Of a stretch of 64,000 nucleotides of DNA, positions 46,241-58,559 are shown in pieces (within the stretch, counting starts at the first letter, position 1; each line of letters opens with the position of its first letter). Location of the stretch: assembly GCA_020091685.1 (NCBI GenBank), contig CM034613.1:16078932-16142931 (forward strand). The letters run 5' to 3'. The position numbers and the translations under genes are program-made. This DNA comes from Lutjanus erythropterus (lineage: Eukaryota > Chordata > Actinopteri > Lutjaniformes > Lutjanidae). The notes beneath the pieces are model-generated. The model was given only the letters and a program-made list of their open reading frames with translations, ran no database searches and was not told the origin of the DNA.

Positions 46241-47448
46241 AAATGAATTAATTCACTCCGATCCTGTTTGTGTCGACATTCATTCACTTTGCAGAATAAA
46301 ACCTGACCCGCTCAGCAGCCTGCGTTCCACTGATTGTTTTTGGTCACTGTAATCCAGAGAAATGGCAATCTGTAACAGACGCCATACATTCATTAACAGG
46401 ACTGAATGCTCCAACAGCTACTGTAGCCAATAGCATCTGTGCTAACAAGGTTTACAGGGCAGCCTGTGAGTGACAGCCAGCTCAGACTAGCAAAAGCAAG
46501 GCTGAAGCTCTCACTGAACAGCTGATGGAAGCAATCCTGAAAAGCCACTTTTCAGTTTCCATTAATGCTGACAATTTCAGTCAGGGTTCACAACGTGTCA
46601 CCCATTTGCTAACAATTCTGCTAACAACTAAAAGCACACAATAGACTACAAGCACAATAACAGTGCTATTTATTTAACTGTTAGCTGGTATTGAGCCCAG
46701 ATTCTAACTGTGGATAGCATTACAGTGCGTTTTGTTAGATTTGATTTTGAACTGTGAATTTCACCATAACAATGCCTTCTGTTTTTTGACAGTGTCACTG
46801 CAGACTAAACCTGCTCTCTGCTGAATTTACTCTGAAATCAAACTCATTTGGGGAAAACCAGCAAAGAATACAAACCTTTAAACTGCTTTCTACTTAAAAA
46901 AGCCACACCACTAATGCATATAAACTGCTTTATTAGAGTGAGTGCTGGGGTTAAAGAATTAAAGTGAGGTTGAGACTGAGAGTTAGAACAGTATGGGCCG
47001 ATTATGGATCCACAATGGGTGTTGACACAAAGTCTCATGGTGGGTAACCCAGGGAGTGAGACTCGGGATGGGGCAACATCTCGATAAGGCATCCCAGCTT
47101 CATGGTCCCCCCTGTGGTTCTTGTAATGAGAAGGAAGGAAGCAAAGAAGCAGCTTTGGTGTTGGGTGGAACAGGAAATCGGACGAGAATGAGGTGTGGTC
47201 TTTGTCCCTAAACCTTTTCCTTATCAAACAAACTGATACTGCTTTGACACATACACCTTTAAAGATTAATAAAGACTAATAAATACCCACAGAGGCATAT
47301 CACCTAACTCTGCAGTTCCCCGCAAGATCTTTTACCTCATTGTTTTGGCCCAGAACTTTGCTGGTTTAGTTCCCTGTGAACTGTACTTTACACAACCTGC
47401 TCAGCACCAAACAGCAGACAGACAGAAGTTACTAACTAGTTAGAGTAC
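46241..47448. other. non-coding, nothing recognised
   Basis: A 127-codon - frame (46844-47227) is the only notable frame. It has no motif I recognise and GC content like its flanks, so I do not call it. Confidence 0.5.
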
Positions 47449-47906
47449 ATAAGCCACATTTCTACTGCAGGAACTTTTCCCAGGGACTAAGAATCTTTGG
47501 AGGAATTCAGAACGTGTCCTCTGCAGGGGTCAGGGTCTAACTTAAGTTCCAGAGATATTATTTTACCCCACAAAAAGTTGTTTTCTTGTTTATTGTGCTT
47601 CAACACATCAACACGGAGTTACAGAGGAAAGCATTCAACACATGGACCAACAATGAAGTCCAGGCATTATTGAGTATTTCTTAATGTTGTTGCAGTGTCA
47701 GAAAAGAAATTATTGTCATTGTTGTGTCATTGTTGTATAGTTGCTTGCAAAAATGATGTTTCAAAACAGCTGCCGCTTTTCTACTACTACTTTGCCAAAT
47801 CCACGGTGGAAACCAGACAACAACAGACTGAAGGAATGTTTAGTTCCTTGAAAAGTAGTTCCAGGGACTTAAAGTTTGGGGTGCTTTGGGTGTAAACATG
47901 GCTATA
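47449..47906. mobile_element. hAT-like non-autonomous element
   Basis: The left end ATAAGCCACATTTCTACTGC followed by AGGAACTTTTCCCAGGGACT is mirrored at the right (TTCCAGGGACTTAAAGTTTG, GTGTAAACATGGCTATAG). The CCAGGGACT/GGAACT words and ends resemble a fish hAT-type family. The target duplication is not clear, so the superfamily is tentative. Confidence 0.5.
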
Positions 47907-47924
47907 GTGAGGTATTTAGCAGCT

Positions 47925-48060
47925 AAAGAGTGGGTGGAGACCAAAACAGAGGTAAAAGAAGAGTAAAGACTGGACTTATACTCCTCGGGTGACCTGAAAA
48001 ATGACTTTAAATGAATGATTATGTAGCTCTACAGTATCTATATGTTTGCTAATATATGCT
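47925..48060 (-). repeat. GGTGGAGACCAAAA dispersed repeat, copy 4
   Basis: GCTAAAGAGTGGGTGGAGAC followed by CAAAACAGAGGTAAAAG, then GGTGACCTGAAAAATGAC, as at 12836 and 53257. Directly follows the hAT-like element. Confidence 0.6.
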
Positions 48061-48885
48061 AAAACAGCTGTGTTGTGCAAACGGCCCAAACTTCAAGAGT
48101 ATCTATCTTCCACATTGTGACTTATTTCCAAGTGAAGCAGGACAGGCTGATGGGACATAACATTTGGAGAAATTTCATTTGAATGTTGAAAAGTGGGCGT
48201 GTCAGCATACCACGCTGTTCCCAGCTAGCTAATAAATCTTAGCTCTCTGCCGCTTAAGATTGTTTGACGGGTGGATGAGATTGATGGTTCAAGCCTAAAT
48301 AAGCACACCTCATATGTTGTTTTGCAGGAAGAAAACATAATTGAATTTTGATATAAGAATACAAAGAAATTGATCTGTTTTGTTGTTGATTTTCTGGTAT
48401 ATATTTTTTAATGTGTGCACAATATTACCAGGATGTGATCATTAGAAAGCCATTTCATCTGGTCTATTAAAACACTATAAACAATATGCATTTAAAATAT
48501 GTTTAAATTTCATATCATTGATGGCTTGTGTTAATATCTTGTATTGTGAAGCTCGTTCTCATACCATCACCGCTGCAATCCAGCCACTGAAGAATATCAT
48601 GGGTCACCACTTGCTTTAGCTTTAAGTCCTCCTCCAACAAGAACTGTGTGCTGTCATATGCTATCTAGTTGTGTCATTCTGCTGTGCTAGCCTCTGCCCC
48701 CACTGCTGCCTTCATGTGCTGCTTAGGCAAATATAGAAAGAGACATTGGCTTGTGTGACATGCAAAGCACACGTACAGAAAACCCCTGAGAAGGTGCATC
48801 CGCACTTTCTGCACACACTGTTACATAATAGATAGGCTATGGCAAAGGAGCAAGGCAGCACAAAAGAAAGAGGGAGCCTATTGTG

Positions 48886-48886
<1 letters not shown>
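48061..48886. other. non-coding, nothing recognised
   Basis: AT-rich sequence, no recognised repeat or gene. Confidence 0.5.

Positions 48887-48917
<31 letters not shown>
48887..48917. repeat. (TG)15 microsatellite
   Basis: Pure TG run of 31 bp. Confidence 0.97.
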
Positions 48918-48919
<2 letters not shown>

Positions 48920-49099
48920 GGATGGAGGGAGGGACAGAGAGAAAACTAATTAGCACAGCACTTTAAGCATCACGGGCCACAGACTGCTGCGAGTGGGGAC
49001 TGCCACAGACAATCCCAGTCAATTTTCCCACTCAGCGGAGAGAGCTGAGGCATGCTCTGACATTGTGTTTTATCTCAGCGGGCCTCTTCACTCATGTCA

Positions 49100-49310
49100 A
49101 GAGCCGGAGAGGGAGGAAGAGAGACGGAGGGAGGGGGAGGCGAGGTTGTTGGTCAGAGAGTGAGGAAAAAAAAGATGGTGAATTAAGAAGAGAAAGAGCA
49201 GTTAGAGCAAAATAGAGTAACAGCGCGAGAGGGAGACAGCTTAGAGGTAAAATCCGGAAAGACAAAGACACGAGCAGAGAGGGAGATAAAGACAAAGAGA
49301 GCAGATGAGC
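49100..49310. repeat. purine-rich (GA-biased) tract
   Basis: About 210 bp strongly A/G-biased on +, with GGAGGGAGGGGGAGG near 49127-49141 as its G-richest part. It can form triplex or G-rich structures. The - frame across it is a low-complexity artefact. Confidence 0.7.
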
Positions 49311-51659
49311 TGCAGCTCTTTGGCAGCAATGTTTAAATAGCTGCTTTTATTGAGGATTTTTCTCTAGATTTTAGGACGTGAATGACTGATGTTTCAAAAG
49401 GCAGCATCTCAAAACTGTTGGCGGTCCCCTGACAAAAACGTCCAGTGAGTGACATCTGCAGAAATGTCACCGGATTGTTGCTTATTCGTAGATGTGCGAC
49501 CTGGGAGCAACTCAATTGCTGCGGACAATCCAAAAGAATTGAAAATAAAAACTGCCCTTTGTGAGAACCATTTGCTACAGTGCACGGTTTGACTCACAAC
49601 ACGGCTCCCGTGTGTGTTTGATGATGAATCCTGTCCTAAAGCGCTCGCAGACTGTCTGAGGAAAACAAATACAGGACTGCAAAGGCAGCCGGCATAAAGA
49701 GAGACTAGTCGCATGTCAGCTCTGTCCTGCGAGCAGCGCCCACATGGCCCCTGTGTATGTACTCGTATCTAATCTGAATAAATCATCGCATGAGACAGCC
49801 TTTGCACTTTAACAGCTCTATTTTTATGGTCTCCCTCGCATTAGCATAGACACACAATACCCATCTACCCCTTCACACGCTGCAATATGCATCAGCCCAA
49901 AACCATTCATCCACCGGTAAGCATAATGAATCTGAGATGGGATGTCAGTATAGTGGATTTGATGTAGTAAAAAAAAAAAAAAAAAGGTTTTTGTAAAACA
50001 TTTAAACAAATATTGGATGAAATTGAAAGCCATGAAATCTGGTGATTCTTTAACGTGAAAACTTTTTATGTGGATGTCTAGTGAGTGTTAATTGGTGTTA
50101 ATTGAAGTTTGTTGGGCAGGGTTGGGTGTGTCCTTTGGTATTTTTGTCATACACAGATATGCATGAAGTGACTATTTTCATGTGACTTTGACCATCAGAG
50201 CACTGCCCATAGTTTTGATGGTAGCTATAGGCCAGTGTGGTGATGCACAGCAACATGGGCTTGCATGCAGTGCATCCTGGTACATGTAGGCACCGCTGGC
50301 ACAGCTCCATGAGCAGGAAAACTTGACTTTCTCGGTCAATATATCACACAATGAGGAATTTATTGCTACAACTGTGTACATTCATCATCAACACTGATTA
50401 GACATCTTTTGTTCCTTTAATGGACCATTTGAAACATTGTTTGGTTTATGAGTAAATACCTGCAAAAATACTGACATGTGACATTCACTGTCAAATGTTA
50501 GCTAAGATTCTTTCAACTACTTATCATTAGCATGTTATCACTGTCATTAGATGAGTTTCTATCAGTGTATTTTACATGAATTCCTAGGTATTGCATTAGA
50601 AAAGGTCGATGGAAATGCCAAAATTCTAAAAAAAAGAAAAAAATTTTGCACTTTATGCATGATGGAAGCACTTTTTTAATAACTTCTTACGCAGCCAACA
50701 ATTAACTCGCATGACTGATCAGCTGTTTCCACTCATCGCTCCCATGTCTTGATAATGCATTCATGATCGCTCCTCACAGATCTCATTCATTATGAAACAA
50801 ACAGAAATGTCATATGATGTATTTCCTGCATATCTTTTGTCATCATTTGAGGCTCAACAGACGCTCTTTTAATGGCATCATCTTGTTGCACCGCCTGCTC
50901 ATCTCAGTGAACCAACTCCAACAATCACATCATGTTTCGTGGACTGAAACAAGCATTCATTGTATTTTCTTTGCAGATTTACTCAAAACTAGGTCAAAAT
51001 TTGCAATTCATTTGGATGGAAACTCATCAAATGTGAACATATTAGCACCATGTATGTGGTTAGCATGAAGACATTAGCATTTTGCTCAAAGCGTCGACCC
51101 GCTAGCGTATATTTGTGAGCGCTTTGTGGACAGTATTGTCGATTCAGAGTTGGAGTCCCATTTTTGCTCAAACCACATCTCCTTCTTTATGATCAGTGTA
51201 GCTTCATAAAAAGGAAATTAACAGGGAACAATTGATTTTACTTGGATTCACCTCATTACTGTACTTCATGAAATGACTAAGCGACTAAGATGGCGCATCA
51301 CATCAGGTGTGTAATATTTTATACAATAATTAATTTGGATTTACTGTTGTTTCAGTTTAAGTAAATGTTCATTGAGATGTATTCCTACGTTTAAATGGTG
51401 CTGTTAAACATGAAATATTGAACGCTTTCCTCAAAGTGTAGCAATCCAAATAAAATTCATTGATTGTGTAATGATCGCTATTTCATGGACTATATCTCCC
51501 TGTTACCCACGCTCCTTTTTCATTTTCTTATTTCCTGACACTAATCGCTGCACACAGTCTGCGCAGTGATCGCTCATTCATTCCCTGCCATTTTCCAGTG
51601 GGGGTGAAAATACAGAAGGAGTCATGGAGACTTAAGTAAAAACAAGGATGCTTTCTCCA
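49311..51659. other. non-coding, nothing firmly recognised
   Basis: Mixed to AT-rich, with an A16 run at about 49970-49985. About 49370-49740 is GC-balanced and repeat-free and may be conserved. No gene recognised. Confidence 0.4.
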
Positions 51660-51810
51660 TTTCAGCCACCCCACTCCCTCTTTCACACACACACACACAC
51701 GCAGAATCTGTTGGAATTCATTAGCCGGCCGCTGATTTATGGCACACTGTTGTCAGCGCATAATTAGCAGTTGAGGATTGTTTATGAGGGCTTTTGCAAG
51801 TGGAGTGGAA
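51660..51810. promoter_or_regulatory. candidate conserved non-coding element
   Basis: After a short CA tract (about 51684-51702), the sequence TTCATTAGCCGGCCGCTGAT, TTATGGCACACTG and CATAATTAGCAGTTGAGG combines homeodomain cores with CpGs. Low-confidence inference. Confidence 0.3.
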
Positions 51811-53256
51811 AGTGTGTGGTGAGGATTGTGGTCCAAGGTCAACACAGACCAAAGAAAGGGGAAAAAGGATGGAAGACACCAAACAACCAAACCAGACACA
51901 TTCAGCAAAATAAAAACAATCACAATGAAATTCTTTCTCAACTCAATGTCAATTTAATTAATCAGAGAATCAATATTTTGTGAATGTTTCCCATAAATAT
52001 ATCTGTGCTTATAGCCGCAGAAATATGATTGTGTGAAAGCTTGTTATGTTGAAATCAAGAGATAATTATATTGTGTTCCCAAGGAAACAAAACAAGTAGT
52101 AATTATCCTCTCTGGTCTCCATAAGATCCTGTTATGTGTACCAAGTTGCATAATTACAGACCAAACCCAGACAGGGTTAGCAGCTATTATGAAAAAGGCC
52201 AAGACACACCAATCAAGAAATTTAGATTTTGACTCATGTTTTCATGCACCTTTGATTTTTTTTTTTTTGTACCTGATAAGAGTGTAGGGAACTAGCTTGA
52301 TGTTCTGTTCGCTGTTCACATTCAATGTCCAAACCTTTTTGACCAATCCTGAATCTTTCTGACACAGGACAAAAACTATAATCATCACAAAATGTATGTT
52401 TTTATTCCTGACCACCCCCAACCCCTGCTGCTGCTGTGTGTGGACGCAGAGATTGAGGGTGCGTGCAGGGTAACATCTTCTTGTATACAAGCTTTGTTAG
52501 TCCATCTGCAGTCCTCTTTTGGCAATGAATGCAGAGCATGCAATTCTGCTTCTGCTTGGCTCACACAGCAGCAGTAACTACACCACACCAAAAAAGTATT
52601 TGAAAAGTTCCACTAGAGAATGTACTACCCCTAGATTCAAGAACTACTGGTTTATTGATTAATGTAGCTAAGCTAACCTTAACTACATATCTGTGATGCG
52701 TGCTGCTGGTGCATTTGCGCCTGAGAAAGTGGCTCAGCATTGAACAACATTTAAAAGTTAGGGATCTAAGATACTTTGGTAGGATACTTGATACAGTTTG
52801 GAGAAAAGCAAGACCATCAAACACCTGACATCCTCCAAATAACTGTACAAATAAATGATTGCTTCAATTCTGTCTGCTGTCATCAGACTGCTAGTTTATT
52901 TTATCTGTACAACACAAAGTGCCAAACTACAGTAATCAAATAAAACATTAAAACAGTTTAGTAGCTATCTTAACATTATAATTAAAAGTTAAATTTATCA
53001 AATAATTTCAAATTAATTGTAATGTTTAATGTTGTTACACAGTGTAGTGAAATTTAGGGAGTGGTGTTACAGGCAGTAACAGTACGTACCACCCAAAAAA
53101 GAAAACTGTGTAATAATATTAAAGGCTTGCTTGAAATGACGACCCAACAGAGGATTATCACCTGAACCTGAAGCTCACTTCAGTTTTATGGAGCCGCTTA
53201 GTGAGTTTTGGCTCACTGTTTAGCCACCTGGCTGCAATTTTACTGTTTTATTTCAC
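51811..53256. other. non-coding, nothing recognised
   Basis: AT-rich, with a T12 run at about 52256-52268. Frames near 52385-52824 have no family motif. Confidence 0.5.
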
Positions 53257-53420
53257 TCTCACTGCTCACAAAGCGTCCAATTAGGCCTCAGCAGGCAGCT
53301 GTTCTGAGAAAAAGCGTATACTTAACGACTAGCTGGTGAAAGTAATGGAACCAGAAGAGCCCGATATTTCTCTCAGGAGATGGTGGAGACCAAAACTGGA
53401 GCTAAAAGAGAGATTATGTC
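53257..53420 (-). repeat. GGTGGAGACCAAAA dispersed repeat, copy 5
   Basis: ACGACTAGCTGGTGAAAGT, GATATTTCTCTCAGGAGATG and GTGGAGACCAAAACTGGAGC in family order. Confidence 0.65.
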
Positions 53421-54323
53421 GCTCTGTAACTGCTGAAGGTGTAAAGAAGCGGCTGTTTTGTTTCATTTTTAATGTTGAATAAATACAGCTTTTCTTTTCG
53501 CTTTAGAATCCTTTATTTTGAAATCCAGAACTACTGTCACCCAGAACTACTTTTTCCACCGTATCCCACAACTCTGATCAATCGGAAATATAACAAAAGG
53601 ACAACAGTTACAGAAGCGTTTACATTGTGTATGAAAAGAGGCGCAAATCACTGTCAGCTGTTTGATGTTAGCATCCTAACATCTGGTCTCTGTATGTTGA
53701 TGTCCAAGATACAGAAATCAACACATTTCTTTTAAACATATCATTCTGTTTTCATTTGTAGTTGCCTCATAGTTCACAATGTTAACATCGATTTAGGTGG
53801 TTGAAACTTTGGCGAAATAAGTTGTAACTGAGTTTAATTGAATTGAAGGCCTCTGCAACGCACTTGACACTTGTCTTAAACTTAATCACAGCGGTTTCAA
53901 AACTCCCAACTATTTTTTTTTTAAAATCCGTGACAGTTTGTCATTTAATTTGGTGGACTTGTCAGGTTTTTGACATTCTCTGAGCCGTAATTTGTTTGTA
54001 TTTGAAAATGCCTCCAGAGAAACTGTGTCCCTGTCGTACCTTTGCATAATAATTACCAAATGTCACTTTGAATGGACAAACTGTTATTGAGTTTTCACGC
54101 CTTTCTCAAATTCTCTAATTAACAGTGACTATACTATTACACATCAGATTGGGGCAGGTTATCGACCACGTAGTCGGCTGGCTAGTAGTCTTGCCAATAT
54201 TGCTACAGGCTACCATTTTTGGTGCAGAAAGGTCAGTGGATTGATATTTGTCCACGTTATATACACACACACGCCTTCACAGAGCCAACAGCCATCATTA
54301 TCCCTCTCTGTCCCTGTAACCCA
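53421..54323. other. non-coding, nothing recognised
   Basis: AT-rich, no recognised repeat or gene. Confidence 0.5.
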
Positions 54324-54340
54324 CGCACACACACACACCT

Positions 54341-54375
<35 letters not shown>
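54324..54375. repeat. compound (CA)n microsatellite
   Basis: Two CA runs separated by CTC. Confidence 0.95.
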
Positions 54376-54379
<4 letters not shown>

Positions 54380-54559
54380 ATCAAAGGCGTGCTCATCTCA
54401 GAAGGAGGCTGAATCTGTGTCTGATCATCTCAGGTCAGCCGGCCTCCCCTCAGCAAAGCATGGCTCTCAGTGTGTGCGTTTCATGTGTGTGTGTGTCAGA
54501 TCAATACCCAGTTAGAGACAGCTCAGCCCCACCCCGCCTCAGGGCCTGGGCTCCAGGGA

Positions 54560-54592
54560 ACACACACACACACACACACACCTACACACACG
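54560..54592. repeat. (AC)n microsatellite
   Basis: AC run with one CT interruption near its 3' end. Confidence 0.95.
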
Positions 54593-55392
54593 CAGAGAAA
54601 AAAGAAAACACACAGGTCTGACAGAGTCAGAGCTTTTAACCACCACATATGAGTCTATCTGTGCTTCTGGCACAAAGAGGGAATACAGAGAGAAAGCACG
54701 GATAGGGCAAGGTGAGGAGCGGACGGTAACCCCATGAGGAACTAGTTAAGTCATGTGACCATGTACACAACAGACAGAGGGAGGGGAAAAGGTAGCAAGC
54801 GAGAAATGACAGATAAGGAATCAGAGAGACAAGGACAAAGAGACAGAGAAAGCAGGAAAAAAGAAAAATGTGCAGACTGCAGAAAAAATAAAGACCCAGC
54901 AAAAACTGTGAATTGATGGCCTTTGATTTTTTTTTCCTGCTGTCCTTTCTCCTGCCTTAGCATAAATGACAATCTGTCACACAGGCCCAGCTGTGATTTG
55001 CTAAATCTCTCCTTCACGTTGTGACAGCGTGCAGAGGTTTGCTGCAGGAGTTTCCCTTTACCTCATAGCAGCGTTCTTCTCCTCCGTTTGTTGCCTTTTA
55101 CAAGGCTCTTTTATTAGTGACTCTCTGGAGTTACTACGAGATCAAGAGACAGAAAGGGAGCGTGGGGGGAAGAGAGTGTGAGAGGGGAAACTCCTTCAGG
55201 CAGCTGCTGTGCTCCACACGTCTTGGCAAAGTGTAAATTGAGATGAAAATGTGATTTGACTTTGATTAAAAACTTCTGCATTTCAATATTTCACATTATC
55301 TTCCACCTTGTCTCGCTCAGCCTCAGTGTTTCCCACAGAGAGCTTGAAACAGCTGGGTATTTCTTTCTTTTAGGGCTTTTTCTTTGCTGAAA
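54593..55392. other. non-coding; purine-rich then mixed
   Basis: About 54660-54900 is purine-rich on +, giving pyrimidine-type frames on -. The rest shows nothing recognised. Confidence 0.5.
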
Positions 55393-55870
55393 GTAATAGT
55401 TAAAGATTTAGGGGAATTAGCCAATTTGTTCTCTTATTGAGATTTAGATGATAGGATTAACACCACCGAGGATCTGACCCAGTGGTGGACGTTATAACTA
55501 TATAGAAATAGCCTATACATAAATCTTGTTGCTAAGGGTCTTGTTTGCGTATGCAGGTCATTAAGAGACATCAGTATTACACCGAGACTGTTTCATGACC
55601 ACTTAACAACTCCTGGTAGCAGCTTTAAGATAAAGACAGCATCTTCTTAGCTTAATTCAGCACAATGACTGGAAGCAGGGAGAAACAGCAAGCCTGACTT
55701 TGTCCAAAGGTTAAAAAATCTGACAACCAGCAACTCTAAAGTTATAAATTAACATGTTCTATTTTATTTAATCAGTAACCAAACAGCATCAGTCATTTCC
55801 ACTTTCTCCTTGCTAAGCTAACAGTCTCTTGTAGCTTTATATTGCTAGCTTACCTGTCATAAGTTTATTA
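55393..55870. mobile_element. GCTAAGCTAAC fold-back repeat, decayed full copy
   Basis: Left arm: TTTAGGGGAATTAGCCAATT, then TTAGCTTAATTCAG..ACTGGAAGCAGGGAGAAACA, and CTGACTTTGTCCAAAGGTTA. Right arm: CTCCTTGCTAAGCTAACAGT followed by CTTGTAGCTTTATA. Heavily diverged, with a shortened centre. Confidence 0.65.
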
Positions 55871-56455
55871 ATTGACCTGCCATGTTTCTTTATCCTTTTA
55901 CTTCTGTTTGGTAACACATTTTGATTCAAACAATGCAAATATTTTCAAATAAAAATTCTGATTAGAGAGTCAGACCAAAATATTATTATATTTGAGGATT
56001 AAAACAATACAAATTACCTTACAGTTACTGTATTATAATTCTATTAATCTAATTAAACCCATTGATATTGTATAGATGCTATAATAACAGCCTGTGCATC
56101 AGTTAGCTAGTGGTATGCTAGCATTAAACATGAGCAAATTAGCTCGCTAGCTAATCTAGTAATGCTAGCATGGATACTAACCCGTCACTATTTGTCAGAG
56201 CTAAATATTTAGGTGAAAGGATAAAGAAATATGTCAGTTTTATTCATATGAAAGAGGAAGCACTTCTTCCCCGAATGCTTACAGCGGGTTAAGCTAGCGA
56301 TGCTAAACAGAAGTGGCCTACTGATGCCTTTAAATGTCTCTGTCTGTCATCTGAGCCCCATAAAATCACAATGTGTTGTTTTACACTTCGGTTTAGACAA
56401 AGTAGATATAAATAAATGAGCTTTAAAGGTGTTGCATGGTAGGTGGATGTGTTAC
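55871..56455. other. AT-rich spacer between two fold-back copies
   Basis: Contains TAGC-rich words (GTTAGCTAGTGGTATGCTAG; TTAGCTCGCTAGCTAATC) but no clear element. Confidence 0.4.
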
Positions 56456-56565
56456 ATGTATAAGCTAACCAGCTGCTGGCATGTAGCTCCATATTTTAAC
56501 AGACACATATTAAAGTGGTATCAATCTTCTCATCTGACATTCAACAAGAAAGCGAATAAGCACTG
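56456..56565. mobile_element. GCTAAGCTAAC fold-back repeat, right-arm copy
   Basis: TAAGCTAACCAGCTGCTGGC, then GTAGCTCCATATTTTAACAG, GTGGTATCAATCTTCTCATC and CAAGAAAGCGAATAAGC: one of the best-preserved right arms here. Confidence 0.8.
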
Positions 56566-57507
56566 ACATCTTTCTGTTCAGATTCCATTCTTTTGCGAGG
56601 AAACAAATGGGATTATTGATCGAATACCCCTTTATCTCCCCTTTCATATAAAGACGTCTTAGAAATTTCATCCATCAACAAATACCTTTGATTCCACCCA
56701 TGCGCATCACAGCCCCGCCTAATCAAAACACAAACCACAGACGGATGAAGAGAAATGGATTAGAAAGTCAGTTTCTTCGACGCTCTGCTCAGAATTTATT
56801 GATTGCCTTCCCTTTCCGTCTCCCCCTCTTTTCTTCCCTTTTCTCTCCTCTCTCTCGCTGAATTTTGTGAAACCGCCGTAATCACCGGCAATTTGCAGGG
56901 CGCCTCGCAGCTGGACTCTTGCCCGCTGCTGACAGAGTGCGAGCATTGTGTGTAAAGATATGTGTGAGTGAGCGTACAGCGGAGCAGGGGAGCACGCACA
57001 CACAAATTACTTTTTGTACTGTATGCATTATAAGCATTTGTGCCTGCATGTGTCTAAAAAGGGTCTTGTTAATGGATTTGGTGTACGGGCTGAGGTCCAG
57101 GGAGGGACGGAGAGAGATTTTTTTTATAGATTGTTGATTACTGAGGGTGGTCCTTCAACTTAAATCGAGCCGAGGCCCAGATGCGTTCACCTACACACAC
57201 ACACCAATACATTTTGAGCACATACATCTTTAGTTCCTCTGAGATTGTGAGTCTCTATCCTCATCCTGAGTTTTAAAAGCACCAGACAGTACGAATCGTT
57301 GCATCACACACTGAGAACCACGTGAATATCACATTTCTACAGTCTGAAGACCTAAAAATTCAAAATAATTGGTTTAAGTTTCGCAAAAATCACGTCTAAT
57401 GATGGAATAAACATATGCGCTATTATACATTAACAGCATTATCATGGATCTTTGCATATTTATTATTAATCATGCTTAAGCCTGTTAAAATTTGTGTCAA
57501 TCATTCA
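56566..57507. other. non-coding; candidate conserved block 56700-56960
   Basis: About 56700-56960 has CCCCGCCTAATCAAAAC, AATTTATTGATTGCC and ACCGCCGTAATCACCGGC, repeat-free apart from a CT tract. Could be regulatory. Otherwise nothing recognised. Confidence 0.3.
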
Positions 57508-58200
57508 CACTTTTTGAGGAATAGTTTGGTATTTTGGGAAGTAGGCTCATTTGCTTTCTTGCTTAAAATAAGAAGCCTTGACAGTGAGCCATTGATTGAT
57601 TGACACACATGCAGACATATCAGTGTTAAATTCAGATGCACAGTGCACTGTTCATGTTTTTATTTTGGGTTAGGTAATAATTAGTGGGACAGAACATGAT
57701 AAACGTCTGTGTAGGTGCTGAAATGAAGAGTAATGTTTAAATTATTTTTTAATTGTGGTGAAATCTGGGACTGTTTGCTAGATAATGCTGAAAAGTGGGA
57801 CATTTTAGTGTTTTACAGATATTTGTTGGGACTCAGACGCCCAGTTTACAACCCGGATAATCCCAGACAAACAAACTGGAACACCTTGGTCACTGGAAAT
57901 GTTCTCAAATCTATCCATTAAATGTGAAACTACATCCAGAAGTCAGTTAGCTTAGCTTAGACTTGAAACAGCTAGCCTGTGTTTTCTGTCTGTTATATCT
58001 CACTTGTTAAATACGTAACCAAACAAAGTCAGGCTAGTTTCCCCCCCAATTTTCAGTCTTATGCTAAGCTAACCATCTCCTAGCTAAAAAACTATGTGTC
58101 CAAGCCCCTCTAAATCTCATAAATGAACTTTAACACAATTAACAAAACCAGCTGCTGGCTGTCGCTTCATATTTAACAGGTAAATGACACTGAAAGGTTG
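57508..58200. mobile_element. GCTAAGCTAAC fold-back repeat, near-complete copy
   Basis: Left start GAGGAATAGTTTGGTATTTT..GGGAAGTAGGC; central GTTAGCTTAGCTTAGACTTG, GAAACAGCTAGCCTG and CTTGTTAAATACGTAACC; right GTCTTATGCTAAGCTAACCA and CCAGCTGCTGGCTGTCGCTT followed by CATATTTAACAGG. No protein coding. Confidence 0.75.
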
Positions 58201-58559
58201 AAAATTTTAATAACTGGCCACATAAACCAAATCCAAATTCTTATAAATTGTACAGACATAATGTACATTACTTTAAAATAACATTGACAGTACTTAAATT
58301 CATGTATGTGCTGTTTTATTCTATTTTTTCTGTTTGTGAGTTATTCATTACCTGATTGAGGATCCTAAGGGACAGAGGTTGTCACTCAGACAAATTGTAC
58401 GTAATACTGGGCTGAATAAACAGATAAAATTAAATAAAATGTTGAAGACATTTTCAAATTAAACAGGTCCAGTATTTTTCCATCCTACGTTTGAGGGTTG
58501 GAAAAGGAGAAACATAATCCTGACTCAAAATGAAAGGTCTAACACCTTGGAAAACGGCC
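58201..58559. other. non-coding, nothing recognised
   Basis: AT-rich spacer. Confidence 0.5.

Noticed and set aside
46844..47227. 127-codon - frame
   Set aside because: No recognisable motif, ordinary composition, length within chance expectation for 64 kb in six frames.
54241..54652. His/Thr-rich + frames up to 126 codons
   Set aside because: Driven by CACACA microsatellites.
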